From CAYQSU01 sp964420325 (GTDB taxonomy: Bacteria > Pseudomonadota > Alphaproteobacteria > Rhodospirillales > Defluviicoccaceae), in NCBI GenBank assembly GCA_964420325.1, contig CAYQSU010000010.1, forward strand, positions 6,447 to 70,446: a stretch of 64,000 nucleotides of DNA, given 5' to 3'. Position 1 is the first letter of the stretch; every line of letters begins with the position of its first letter. The notes under the pieces are model-generated. The model saw only the letters and a program-made list of their open reading frames with translations. It was not told the DNA's origin and searched no databases. Position numbers and translations under genes: made by a program. Below, one piece after another: positions 1 through 7,506 of the stretch.

Positions 1-72
1 CCGAAGCCGAAATCGGTCGAGGGCCGCGCGGCCTCGTGAGGCGGGGCGAAGGCGACGGCCGGAGGCGGCGTC
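1..72. other. Window edge, non-coding remnant
   Basis: No gene can be supported in these 72 bases, which follow the stop codon of the transporter gene read on the minus strand. They contain a GC-rich near-palindrome around 19-37 (GGCCGCGCGGCC core), but no T-run follows it on the minus strand, so it is not a recognisable intrinsic terminator. Confidence 0.3.
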
Positions 73-1128
73 TCACAGCCAGCGCATCAGGCGCATGACG
101 ACGAGCTGGGCGGCCAAGAGGCCGACGATCACGCCGATCAGGACGAGAAAGGCCTCCGGCCGGTCATGCCCGGGAATGCCGCCGATGTTGGCGCCGAGAA
201 TGGCGGCGATCAGGCTCGGCGGCAGCAAGAGCGCCGCCACCGTCGTCAGCCGGTGGCTGGCCTTGGAGATGCCTTCGGAGATCACCTGGGTGAGGTCCTC
301 GTGCAGGATCGTCGTGCGGTCGCGGATGGCGTCCAGGTCCTCGATATGGCGGGCGATCCAGTCGATGACGCCGCCGAGGCGCATGCGCTGGACGTCGTCG
401 AGGATCGGGCACTCCTCGGTGCGGAGCTGGGAGAGGGCGTCGCGCTGGGGTCCGAGATAGCGGCGGAGGTGGACGGCGCGGCGGCGGAGCGCGGCGAGAT
501 CGGCGCGGAGCGATCGCGTCGCCATGCCGAACACGGCGTCCTCGAGCGCCTCGACCGCCTCGTCCAGCTCGTCCAGCACCGGCTCGAGGTCGCGGACGAT
601 CTTCTCGCTGATGCGGACCAGGAGGCCGCCGCCGGTGCGCGGCCCGCGCCCGGCGCGCAAGGCGAGCCGGAGCTCGCGCAGGGCGGCCAGCACGTGGCTG
701 CGGTCGCGCAGCGTGATGATGCGCTGGCCGTCGATCCAGATGTGGATCGGCACCAGCTCGATCGCGTCCCGTTCCTCGATGTTGACGCCGCGCAGGACGA
801 GCAAGAGGGCGTCGTCGAAAGCCTCGACGCGGGGACGGGAGTCCTCGGCGAGCAGCGTCTCGACGACGAACGGATCGAGGCCGCTCTCGTCCACGAGCCA
901 GCGCGCGCTCTCCGGCGCGTCGCGCTCGAGGTGGACCCAGAGGAAGCCCTGGTCGGCGCGCCAGGCGCGGACGCCGGCCCAGTCGATCTCGCCGCTGCCG
1001 CCCTTGCCATCGAGGACGAGCGCGAAGCGCAGCCCGGGCTCGAGGCCGGCGGCGAGCGACGGGTCCGGCGGCGGACCCTTGGCCGTCGCCGGTTGCGTCG
1101 TCGTCTCGGTCGGCGGGTTCCTGTCCAT
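73..1128 (-). CDS. zntB: CorA/ZntB-family divalent metal transporter
   Basis: This 351-residue protein has the CorA-family layout: a large soluble N-terminal domain, a long charged helical stretch in the middle, and two membrane helices in the last 60 residues or so. The loop between the helices carries the family signature in the form LGANIGGIPG (about residues 311-320). ZntB proteins have GxN followed by a GGIP-type loop, so the family call is good, although the classical CorA loop is GMN. The known role is Zn(2+) or Mg(2+) transport across the inner membrane; the metal cannot be read from sequence. It is the last of four minus-strand genes and lies 18 nt downstream of the SDR gene. Confidence 0.82.
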   Translation of the reverse strand: MDRNPPTETTTQPATAKGPPPDPSLAAGLEPGLRFALVLDGKGGSGEIDWAGVRAWRADQGFLWVHLERDAPESARWLVDESGLDPFVVETLLAEDSRPRVEAFDDALLLVLRGVNIEERDAIELVPIHIWIDGQRIITLRDRSHVLAALRELRLALRAGRGPRTGGGLLVRISEKIVRDLEPVLDELDEAVEALEDAVFGMATRSLRADLAALRRRAVHLRRYLGPQRDALSQLRTEECPILDDVQRMRLGGVIDWIARHIEDLDAIRDRTTILHEDLTQVISEGISKASHRLTTVAALLLPPSLIAAILGANIGGIPGHDRPEAFLVLIGVIVGLLAAQLVVMRLMRWL

Positions 1129-1146
1129 GGCTCCTCCGGTCTCCCC

Positions 1147-1926
1147 CTACAGTGTTCCGGGATAGGCGCCGCCGTCGATCAGGATGTTCTGGCCGCTGAT
1201 GTAGCCGGCGTGGGCGCTGCACAGGTAGGCGCAGAGGCGGCCGAACTCCTCCGGATCGCCGAAGCGTCCGGCCGGATTGGCGGCCATGCGCTCGGCGCGC
1301 ACGGTGTCCGACGGCCGGCCGTCCCTGGCGGCGACGGCGGCGAGCGTCGCGGTCAGCCGGTCGGTCTCGAACGGGCCCGGCAACAGGTTGTTGACGGTGA
1401 CGTTGTGGCGCACGGTCTCGCGGGCGAGGCCGGCGACGAAGCCGGTGAGGCCGGCGCGGGCGCCGTTGGAGAGGCCGAGGACGGCGATCGGCGCCTTCAC
1501 CGCGCTCGAGGTGATGTTGACGATGCGTCCGAAGCGGCGGGCGATCATCGCGTCAACGGTCGCCCGGATCAGAAGGATGGCCGAGAGCATGTTGGCGTCG
1601 AGGGCGCGGATCCAGTCGTCGCGGGTCCAGTCGCGGAAGTCGCCGGGGGGCGGTCCGCCGGCGTTGGTGACGAGGATGTCGGGGTCGGGACAGGTGCCGA
1701 GCGCCCGCTCGCGGCCCTGGTCGGTGGTGATGTCGGCGGCGACGGCGGTGACCTCGGCGCCGGTCTCGGCGCGGATCGCCAGGGCGGTGCGCTGCAGCGG
1801 ATCCGGGGTCCGCGCGACGATGGTGACGTGGGCGCCTTCGGCGGCCAGCGCCCAGGCGCAGGCCCGCCCCAGCCCCTTGCTGGCGGCGCAGACGAGCGCG
1901 CGGCGACCGGTGATGCCGAGATCCAT
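1147..1926 (-). CDS. SDR-family protein with non-canonical active site
   Basis: This 259-residue protein has a short-chain dehydrogenase fold. A Gly-rich cofactor loop (CAASKGLGRA, about residues 13-22) lies near the N-terminus and an NAG motif follows near residue 82. The segment that normally holds the catalytic Tyr-x-x-x-Lys reads LSNGARAGLTGF. Aligned on the conserved GF, Tyr becomes Ser and Lys becomes Arg. Upstream Ser residues (TSSA) remain. The C-terminus ends in the usual SG-x-N-I-x-I-DGG motif. It may therefore be a non-classical reductase or a binding protein, and its substrate is unknown. It sits 46 nt downstream of hdaA, probably in the same transcript. Confidence 0.75.
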   Translation of the reverse strand: MDLGITGRRALVCAASKGLGRACAWALAAEGAHVTIVARTPDPLQRTALAIRAETGAEVTAVAADITTDQGRERALGTCPDPDILVTNAGGPPPGDFRDWTRDDWIRALDANMLSAILLIRATVDAMIARRFGRIVNITSSAVKAPIAVLGLSNGARAGLTGFVAGLARETVRHNVTVNNLLPGPFETDRLTATLAAVAARDGRPSDTVRAERMAANPAGRFGDPEEFGRLCAYLCSAHAGYISGQNILIDGGAYPGTL

Positions 1927-1972
1927 GTCGTCTCTCCGGTGGTTGCGAACGACCCCCTGACCTGCAGCCGGC

Positions 1973-2668
1973 TCAGCGTTCCACGGATGGCCGCTCGCGC
2001 CCGACGACGTCGCGCACCAGCGACGCGGTCACCTTGCGTCCTTCGCGGAGCGCCTCCTCGTCGATGCGGGCGACGAGCCGGCGGGCGGCATCGAGGGACC
2101 GTTCCATGCGGCTCGCCAGCTCCGTCACCACGCTCTCGTCGACGCGGAGCTGGCGGTCGGCGAACAGCTTGACGACGACGGCGCGGATCAGGGCGTCGGA
2201 CGGCCTGCCAATGCGCACGGCGGGGGCCGCGTTGAGGCGCGAGCGGAGATCGGCCAGGCGAACCGGCCATCTTGGCGGCGGCTCGCGGCCGGTGATCAGC
2301 AGCCGGCGCCCGCTCTCCTGCACCAGCGTGTAGAGATGGAACAGCGCCTCCTCCCGGCGGCCGTCCATCTCCCCGCCGAGATCGTCGAGAGCCAGGGCCG
2401 GGCTGGCCCCGACCCGATCCGCGAGCGGGCCGCCGGCCAGGTCGTCGACGCGCACCAGCCGGCCGCCGGTGCGGGCGAGGAAGACGTGGACGAGATGGGT
2501 CTTGCCGCATCCGGGCGCGCCGTGGATGACCAGCGCCGGCGCCGGCCACGCCGGCCAGCCGTCCAGCCACGCCACCGCTTCGCGATTGGTGTCGTCGACG
2601 AGGAAGTCGTCGCCGGTGAGCGCCGGCCGGTGCGGGAGGTCGAGCAGAAGCTGGCGGTGCGTCGTCAT
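1973..2668 (-). CDS. hdaA: DnaA-homologue regulatory protein HdaA
   Basis: This 231-residue AAA+ protein resembles the ATPase domain of DnaA but lacks its DNA-binding domain. Visible motifs are Walker A GAPGCGKTH (about residues 50-58), a Walker B-like LALDDLGG, and an arginine-finger region in LADLRSRLNA. The N-terminal QLLLDLP resembles the beta-clamp-binding pentapeptide of Hda. Known role: with the DNA-loaded sliding clamp it stimulates ATP hydrolysis by DnaA, which prevents re-initiation of replication. It lies 37 nt downstream of the DUF2066 gene, a neighbourhood I recall as common in alphaproteobacteria. Confidence 0.85.
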   Translation of the reverse strand: MTTHRQLLLDLPHRPALTGDDFLVDDTNREAVAWLDGWPAWPAPALVIHGAPGCGKTHLVHVFLARTGGRLVRVDDLAGGPLADRVGASPALALDDLGGEMDGRREEALFHLYTLVQESGRRLLITGREPPPRWPVRLADLRSRLNAAPAVRIGRPSDALIRAVVVKLFADRQLRVDESVVTELASRMERSLDAARRLVARIDEEALREGRKVTASLVRDVVGRERPSVER

Positions 2669-2705
2669 GTCGCGCCGCCGCTGCCGAGGCCGCGCCCCGC
2701 CCGGG

Positions 2706-3836
2706 TCATGACGGACGCGGCGCCGACGGCCGCAGCGGCTTGAGGATCCACTCGCCGGCGCCGCGGACGAGTTCGAGATCGGTCTGCCGCAACGCCTGGG
2801 CGAGCCGCTCCGCGCTCCCGAGGTAGTGCAGGTTGACGCGGACCTGGTTCCGGGAGAGGAGAACGAGGTCGACGCGCTGGACCATCGGCGTGCGCTGGAG
2901 CCGGGCCCGCACCGAGAGCCAGTCGCCGAGGCCGGCCACCGGCACCGTCACCGCGGCGACGGCGCTTTCCCCGGCGGCAAGCAGGTTGGCGGTCTTCCAC
3001 CGCGTCTGGACGTCGGCGTTGACGCTGTCGACGGCGCGCGCGAGCACGGCCTCCGGAGCCTCCCCGGCCTCGCCCCGGATCGTCTGCCGGGCACGGTAGT
3101 CCTCTTGCGCGCCGGTGAAGCGGGCGTAGGTGACGACGAGAGCCGGCGCGCCGCCGTGCCCGTCGCCGGTCCACGCGGCGACGGCGACAAGGGTGTCCGC
3201 CGTCCCGTAGCGCCGGGCGAGACCGATCAGCCGCTCGCCGTCGGCGGCGGCCGCCTGCTCGGCGCCGATGGCGGCGATGTCGGCGAGGTCGCCGGCGGGG
3301 ATGACGATCGGCACCAGGGCGTCCGACGTGTCGAGAGGCTCCCACGCCTGGCGCCACGGATTGGGATCGTCCCACAAGGAGAGCGCACCCGCCGTGCTCA
3401 GCACCGGCAGGACGACGACCGGCCGCGACTGGGTGACCGCGAAGTCGACGCCCCCTTCGGCGAGGAGCCGGCGGACCTCGTCGGCGTTGAAGCGGAAATC
3501 GAGCGAGGCGATGTAGCGGACGGCGGACGTCCTCTCCTCGGCGACGGAGAAGTCGACGACGAGGGCGGAGATCTGCTCCCTGTCGAGGCTGGGCAACCGG
3601 CCCGGATCGGCGGACTGTGCCAGCCGGCGGATCAGTTGCTGGAAGGCCCTGACCTCGCCCTCGGCGATGGCCTTCTCGCGCGCGGCCGCCGCCGATTCGG
3701 CGGTGACATCGACCTTGACGCCGCGCACCTCGAACACCTCGGCGGGCGCAGCCGGCCCGGCCAGCGAGCATGCAACGACGAAAGCCGCAACGAGGGCGAA
3801 CGGGCTCGCCGCTGCGGAGCATCGCCGTTGGGTCAT
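2706..3836 (-). CDS. DUF2066 exported protein
   Basis: This 376-residue protein begins with a secretion signal (hydrophobic residues about 12-26). The mature part opens with EVFEVRGVKVDVTAESAAAA and runs into KAIAEGEVRAFQQLIRRL, the typical start of DUF2066 proteins. A lipobox-like VVAC lies inside the hydrophobic stretch, so a lipoprotein cannot be excluded. The function of the family is unknown; it is periplasmic or envelope-attached by inference. It is the first of four minus-strand genes and is divergent from purM. Confidence 0.78.
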   Translation of the reverse strand: MTQRRCSAAASPFALVAAFVVACSLAGPAAPAEVFEVRGVKVDVTAESAAAAREKAIAEGEVRAFQQLIRRLAQSADPGRLPSLDREQISALVVDFSVAEERTSAVRYIASLDFRFNADEVRRLLAEGGVDFAVTQSRPVVVLPVLSTAGALSLWDDPNPWRQAWEPLDTSDALVPIVIPAGDLADIAAIGAEQAAAADGERLIGLARRYGTADTLVAVAAWTGDGHGGAPALVVTYARFTGAQEDYRARQTIRGEAGEAPEAVLARAVDSVNADVQTRWKTANLLAAGESAVAAVTVPVAGLGDWLSVRARLQRTPMVQRVDLVLLSRNQVRVNLHYLGSAERLAQALRQTDLELVRGAGEWILKPLRPSAPRPS

Positions 3837-3863
3837 TGCATACCGTCCGAACTGAAGTATGTT
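3836..3863 (+). promoter_or_regulatory. Possible purM promoter
   Basis: TTGCAT (3836-3841) and TATGTT (3858-3863) are separated by 16 bp. The -35 match is poor and the -10 match fair. If real, the -10 box overlaps the upstream ATG at 3859, which would force translation of purM to begin downstream. Confidence 0.3.
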
Positions 3864-3915
3864 CGTCGCATGGGGGCGCCGCCCACTTTACCACGATCCT
3901 CGGGGGGAGAAAGCG

Positions 3916-4980
3916 ATTAGCGGCCAAAGCTACCGCGATGCCGGCGTCGACATCGACGCCGGGGAGGCGCTCGTCGAACGCATCAGGCCGCTCGCCGACG
4001 CGACGCGGCGCCCGGGCGTCGTCGCCTCGATCGGCGGCTTCGGCGCGCGGTTCGATCCCGGTTCCGCCGGCTTCCGCGACCCGGTGCTGGTCGCCACCAC
4101 CGACGGCGTCGGCACCAAGCTCAAGGTGGCGATCGCCATGGGCCGCCACGACACCGTCGGCATCGACCTGGTCGCCATGTGCGTCAACGACCTGGTGGTC
4201 GAGGGCGCCGAGCCCCTGTTCTTCCTCGACTACTTCGCCACCGCCAGGCTGTCGGTGGAGGCCGGGCGGGACATCGTCGCCGGCATCGCCGAGGGCTGCC
4301 GGCTGGCCGGCTGCGCGCTGATCGGCGGCGAGACGGCCGAGATGCCGGGGATGTACACGGGCGACGACTACGATCTCGCCGGCTTCGCCGTCGGCGCGTT
4401 CGAGCGCGACCAGGGTCTCAAGCCGGAGAGCGCCGAAGCGGGCGACGTCGTTCTCGGCCTAGCGTCGAGCGGCATCCACTCCAACGGCTTCTCGCTGGTC
4501 CGCAAGGTGGTCGAGGATCAACGGCTCGACTATCGCGCCGAGGCGCCGTTCGCCGCCGGCCGCGCGCTCGGCGACGCGCTCCTCGAGCCGACCCGGATCT
4601 ATGTCAAGAGCTGCCTCGCCGCCGTCCGCGCGGGTGGCGTCCGGGCGCTCGCCCACATCACCGGCGGCGGCCTCGTCGGCAACGTTCCGCGCTCGCTGCC
4701 GCCCGGACTGGCGGCCGAGATCGATGCCGGCTCCTGGCCGTTCCCGGCGGTCTTTCGGTGGCTCGCGCGTACGGGCGAGGTGACCGCTGGAGAGATGGCG
4801 CGGACGTTCAACTGCGGCATCGGCATGGTGGCGATCGTCGACGGCGAGCGCGAAGCGGAACTCACGGCGCTCCTCGCGGCGATGGGCGAGCACGTGTTCA
4901 GGATCGGGCGCCTGGTCCGCCGCGACGCCGGCGCGGCGGGCGTGATCCTCAGGGGAACGGAGGAGGCATGGCGAAGCTGA
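3916..4980 (+). CDS. purM: Phosphoribosylformylglycinamidine cyclo-ligase (AIR synthase)
   Basis: PurM closes the imidazole ring in purine synthesis, turning FGAM into AIR with ATP. The sequence shows the family N-terminus SYRDAGVDIDAG, the TDGVGTKLK segment, the GGETAEMPGMY loop and HITGGGLVGNVPR. An open frame reaches back to an ATG at 3859, which would give 373 residues. That ATG adds an atypical MFVAWGRRPLYH tail and has no good Shine-Dalgarno. GGGGGGAG at 3902-3909 lies 6 nt before an in-frame ATT at 3916, giving 354 residues beginning (M)SGQSYRDAG, as usual for the family. I therefore prefer the rare ATT start. The gene overlaps purN by 13 nt, suggesting coupling. Confidence 0.93.
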   Translation: MSGQSYRDAGVDIDAGEALVERIRPLADATRRPGVVASIGGFGARFDPGSAGFRDPVLVATTDGVGTKLKVAIAMGRHDTVGIDLVAMCVNDLVVEGAEPLFFLDYFATARLSVEAGRDIVAGIAEGCRLAGCALIGGETAEMPGMYTGDDYDLAGFAVGAFERDQGLKPESAEAGDVVLGLASSGIHSNGFSLVRKVVEDQRLDYRAEAPFAAGRALGDALLEPTRIYVKSCLAAVRAGGVRALAHITGGGLVGNVPRSLPPGLAAEIDAGSWPFPAVFRWLARTGEVTAGEMARTFNCGIGMVAIVDGEREAELTALLAAMGEHVFRIGRLVRRDAGAAGVILRGTEEAWRS

Positions 4981-5639
4981 AAGTGGCGGTGCTGATCTCC
5001 GGGCGCGGCAGCAACCTCCAGTCGCTGCTCGCCGCGTGCGCAGAGGAGACCTATCCGGCCGAGATCGTGCTGGTGATCTCCAACGTGCCGGGTGCCGCGG
5101 GGCTGGCTCACGCCGACGCCGCCGGCATCCCGAGCCTCGTCATCGATCACACCGGCTTCGCGAGCCGGGAGCCGTTCGAGGATGCCCTCAACGAGGTGTT
5201 GACGGCGGCCGGCGCAGAGCTCGTCTGCCTCGCCGGCTTCATGCGGCTTCTGACCGACGCCTTCGTCAACCGCTGGTGGGACCGGCTGATCAACATCCAT
5301 CCGTCGCTTCTGCCGGCGTTCCGGGGGCTCCACGTTCACGAGCGCGTTCTCGATTACGGCGCGCGGTTCTCCGGTTGCACGGTGCATTTCGTCCGACCGG
5401 CGATGGACGACGGCCCGATCATCGTCCAGGCCGTCGTGCCGGTGATGCCCGACGACGACGTCGAGGCGCTCGCCGCCCGCGTGCTCGGCGAGGAGCACGT
5501 CGTCTATCCGCTGGCGGTGCGGCTGATCGCCGGGGGCAGGGTCCGCGTCTCCAAGGAACGGGTCCTCGTCCGCGATGCTCGCGGCGCCCGCGGGGCGCTG
5601 ATCAACCCGGCGCTGCCGTCGCTGCGGGGGCGCCCTTGA
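4968..5639 (+). CDS. purN: Phosphoribosylglycinamide formyltransferase
   Basis: PurN transfers a formyl group from 10-formyltetrahydrofolate to GAR in purine synthesis. The 223-residue protein shows ISGRGSNLQSLL at the N-terminus (phosphate binding), the catalytic INIHPSLLPAF motif with its Asn and His, and the downstream GCTVHFV and DDGPIIVQ segments. The chosen ATG follows GGAGG at 5 nt inside the end of purM, so the two genes overlap by 13 nt. A longer in-frame opening within purM is a shadow. The length is normal for the family. Confidence 0.95.
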   Translation: MAKLKVAVLISGRGSNLQSLLAACAEETYPAEIVLVISNVPGAAGLAHADAAGIPSLVIDHTGFASREPFEDALNEVLTAAGAELVCLAGFMRLLTDAFVNRWWDRLINIHPSLLPAFRGLHVHERVLDYGARFSGCTVHFVRPAMDDGPIIVQAVVPVMPDDDVEALAARVLGEEHVVYPLAVRLIAGGRVRVSKERVLVRDARGARGALINPALPSLRGRP

Positions 5640-5667
5640 GGTCCCGCAGCCGGAGCAGGCCGCGGGC

Positions 5668-6090
5668 TCAGCCGACGATGTCGAGATCGCAGAAAAAGAA
5701 GCCGATCTCCTTGACCGCGTTCTCCGGCGAATCAGAGCCGTGGACAGCGTTCTCCTGGACGTTGAGGCCGCAGGCCTTGCGGATCGTCCCCTCGGCGGCG
5801 TTGGCCGGATTGGTCGCGCCCATGACGTCGCGGTTGCGAAGGATGGCGTTCTCGCCTTCCAGCACCTGGGCGACCACCGGGCCCGAGCTCATGTACTCGC
5901 AGAGCTCGTCGTAGAACGAGCGCTCGCGGTGGACGGCGTAGAACGCCTGGGCGTCGGTTTTGGTCAGGCGGAGCCGCCGCTGCGCGATGATGCGGAGGCC
6001 ACCCGCTTCGAGCATGGCGTTGATGCGGCCGGTGATGTTGCGCGCGGTGGCGTCCGGCTTGATGATGGACAAGGTCCTCTCGACGGCCAT
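5668..6090 (-). CDS. ndk: Nucleoside diphosphate kinase
   Basis: This 140-residue enzyme moves the gamma-phosphate between nucleoside tri- and diphosphates by a ping-pong mechanism through a phosphohistidine. The active-site motif NAVHGSD is present (His about 117). The N-terminus ERTLSIIKPDA and the nucleotide-binding NPANAAEGTIR are typical. It is transcribed from the minus strand and converges on purN with a 28-nt gap. Its upstream side faces rnpB. Confidence 0.97.
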   Translation of the reverse strand: MAVERTLSIIKPDATARNITGRINAMLEAGGLRIIAQRRLRLTKTDAQAFYAVHRERSFYDELCEYMSSGPVVAQVLEGENAILRNRDVMGATNPANAAEGTIRKACGLNVQENAVHGSDSPENAVKEIGFFFCDLDIVG

Positions 6091-6265
6091 ATCCCCTTCC
6101 CTCCGATGCTACCCGGTGTTGCTGACAGATGTCGGGGGGAGGAAAGGAAACCCACGGCCGGAGCCGGCTCGCAGGGATGACCCCCCTCCCCGTTGAAGGC
6201 AGGCGCCTTATAGAGGCAACACCCCCTGCTGGCAAGGTGCGCATCGCCGGGAGGCGCTGGCGGGA

Positions 6266-6293
6266 TTGACCGGGGCTGGCCGGGCGCTATCCT
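6266..6293 (+). promoter_or_regulatory. rnpB promoter
   Basis: TTGACC (6266-6271) and TATCCT (6288-6293) are separated by 16 bp. The predicted start lies 6-8 nt downstream, at about 6299-6301, exactly where the RNase P RNA helix P1 begins. This agreement makes the promoter call better than the boxes alone would. Confidence 0.65.
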
Positions 6294-6299
6294 GAGAGC

Positions 6300-6693
<394 letters not shown>

Positions 6694-6710
6694 CGACTCC
6701 ATCCGCAACG

Positions 6711-6750
6711 GATACATAAAAAGAACAAAAAAAGAAATTATGAAGAATAC
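6711..6750. other. A-rich patch downstream of rnpB
   Basis: About 80 % of these 40 bases are A or T, with a run of seven A, inside a roughly 70 % GC window. No hairpin followed by a U-run is formed on the rnpB strand: the ATCCG/CGGAT mini-hairpin at 6701-6713 is followed by A rather than T. It may bind a nucleoid protein or act as an upstream promoter element. No function is shown. Confidence 0.4.
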
Positions 6751-6877
6751 AGCCGTGCCGCAGTCGTCGCCAAAGCGCCCCGCGCATCGTCTCGCCGCGG
6801 ATGCTGCCGGACCATTGGCGGGGCCGGCCGATGTTGGGCACGGCGCCGCGACGGTCCCAGAAACGAAACGTGTCAGG

Positions 6878-6893
6878 ACTTCGTTAACCAAGT
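6878..6893. promoter_or_regulatory. 16-bp near-palindrome upstream of mraZ
   Basis: ACTTCGTTAACCAAGT is a perfect dyad apart from one symmetric base pair (C facing C). It ends 3 nt before the first CCCAT-like repeat. The centre GTTAAC recalls the TTAA half-sites of CtrA, but the TTAA-N7-TTAA spacing is absent. The bound protein is unknown. Confidence 0.4.
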
Positions 6894-6896
6894 AAA

Positions 6897-6941
6897 TCCA
6901 TGATATCCCATTGACGCCCATGATTGCCCATGATATCCCAT
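6897..6941 (-). promoter_or_regulatory. MraZ operator: 10-bp-spaced TGGG repeats
   Basis: CCCAT occurs at 6907, 6917, 6927 and 6937, with a degenerate TCCAT at 6897, so five units recur at exactly 10 bp. Read on the minus strand these are TGGGN repeats with 5-nt spacers, the arrangement reported for the MraZ operator. CCATGATATCCCAT is itself repeated at 6898-6911 and 6928-6941. The array covers the promoter of mraZ, as expected for autorepression of the dcw cluster. Confidence 0.85.
6911..6939 (+). promoter_or_regulatory. mraZ/dcw promoter inside the MraZ operator
   Basis: TTGACG (6911-6916) and TATCCC (6934-6939) are 17 bp apart. The -10 resembles the TATCCT of the nearby rnpB promoter. 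The -35 lies between operator units and the -10 overlaps the last unit, so a bound MraZ ring would block RNA polymerase. The expected start is near 6946, giving a leader of about 87 nt. Confidence 0.6.
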
Positions 6942-7032
6942 ACTACATTCCGGTTGCGTGGGGGCGTCCGCGCGCACCCGGCCTCGCCGAGGCCCGGCGC
7001 GGCCGCAACAACGGGAGACGTCGGCGGCGGTC

Positions 7033-7506
7033 ATGGCTTTCTTGGCTGGGAAGTTCGTCAACAGGATCGACCGCAAGGGCCGTGTCTCGGTGCCGAAGCC
7101 GTTCCGCGACCACCTCGCCGCCCAGGCCGGGGACTTCCCCGGCGTCTACGCCTTTCCGATGTTCAAGGACCCGGCCATCGAGGTCTGCGGCGAGCGCTTC
7201 ATGCAGCGCCTGTCCGACAGCATCGACGAGCTGGAGCGGTTCTCCGACGACCACGACGATCTCGCCTCGATTCTTCTCGAGAGCGCTCAGCCGCTGCCGC
7301 TCGATCCCGAGGGACGGGTGGTGCTGCCCAAGGAGTTCCTGGAGCACGCCGGGGTCGAAAGCGAGGCGCTGTTCGTCGGCCGCGGCAAGACCTTCAGCAT
7401 CTGGGACCCGGAGACCTATAAGGCACGCCGCAGCCAGGCCTTCGAGCGAGCGCGCTCGCGCGGGGCGACGCTCAGGCTCAGGCCGGAACCGGACGTGACG
7501 CCCTGA
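7033..7506 (+). CDS. mraZ: Transcriptional regulator MraZ
   Basis: MraZ is an AbrB-like DNA-binding protein that forms rings and represses its own operon, the dcw cluster. The 157-residue product starts AFLAGKFVNRIDRKGRVSVP, with the conserved DxKGRV loop. A second copy of the loop, LDPEGRVVLPKEF, lies near residues 93-105, as expected for the two-repeat family. An upstream ATG at 6958 would add an unusual Arg-rich tail, so ATG 7033 is chosen. The stop and the rsmH start share one base. Its probable operator lies about 100 nt upstream. Confidence 0.95.
   Translation: MAFLAGKFVNRIDRKGRVSVPKPFRDHLAAQAGDFPGVYAFPMFKDPAIEVCGERFMQRLSDSIDELERFSDDHDDLASILLESAQPLPLDPEGRVVLPKEFLEHAGVESEALFVGRGKTFSIWDPETYKARRSQAFERARSRGATLRLRPEPDVTP

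Larger units (their letters stand above)
6694..7032. other. rnpB-mraZ intergenic control region
   Basis: These 339 bases contain no supportable gene. They hold a strikingly A-rich patch (6711-6750), a 16-bp near-palindrome (6878-6893), a five-unit CCCAT repeat array (6897-6941) overlaid on a promoter, and an mraZ leader of about 87 nt. Each is listed separately. Confidence 0.7.

Noticed and set aside
166..2172. 668-residue plus-strand open frame opposite the transporter, SDR and hdaA genes
   Set aside because: It is antisense to three genes with clear family motifs and has the Arg/Ala/Gly-rich make-up of GC-driven shadows.
6701..6713. ATCCG/CGGAT hairpin as an rnpB terminator
   Set aside because: It is followed by A-rich rather than T-rich sequence on the transcribed strand, so it does not fit an intrinsic terminator.
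6897..6941. CCCAT repeats as a CRISPR-like or tandem repeat array
   Set aside because: The 10-bp period and 5-bp units fit a protein operator and are far too short for CRISPR repeats.
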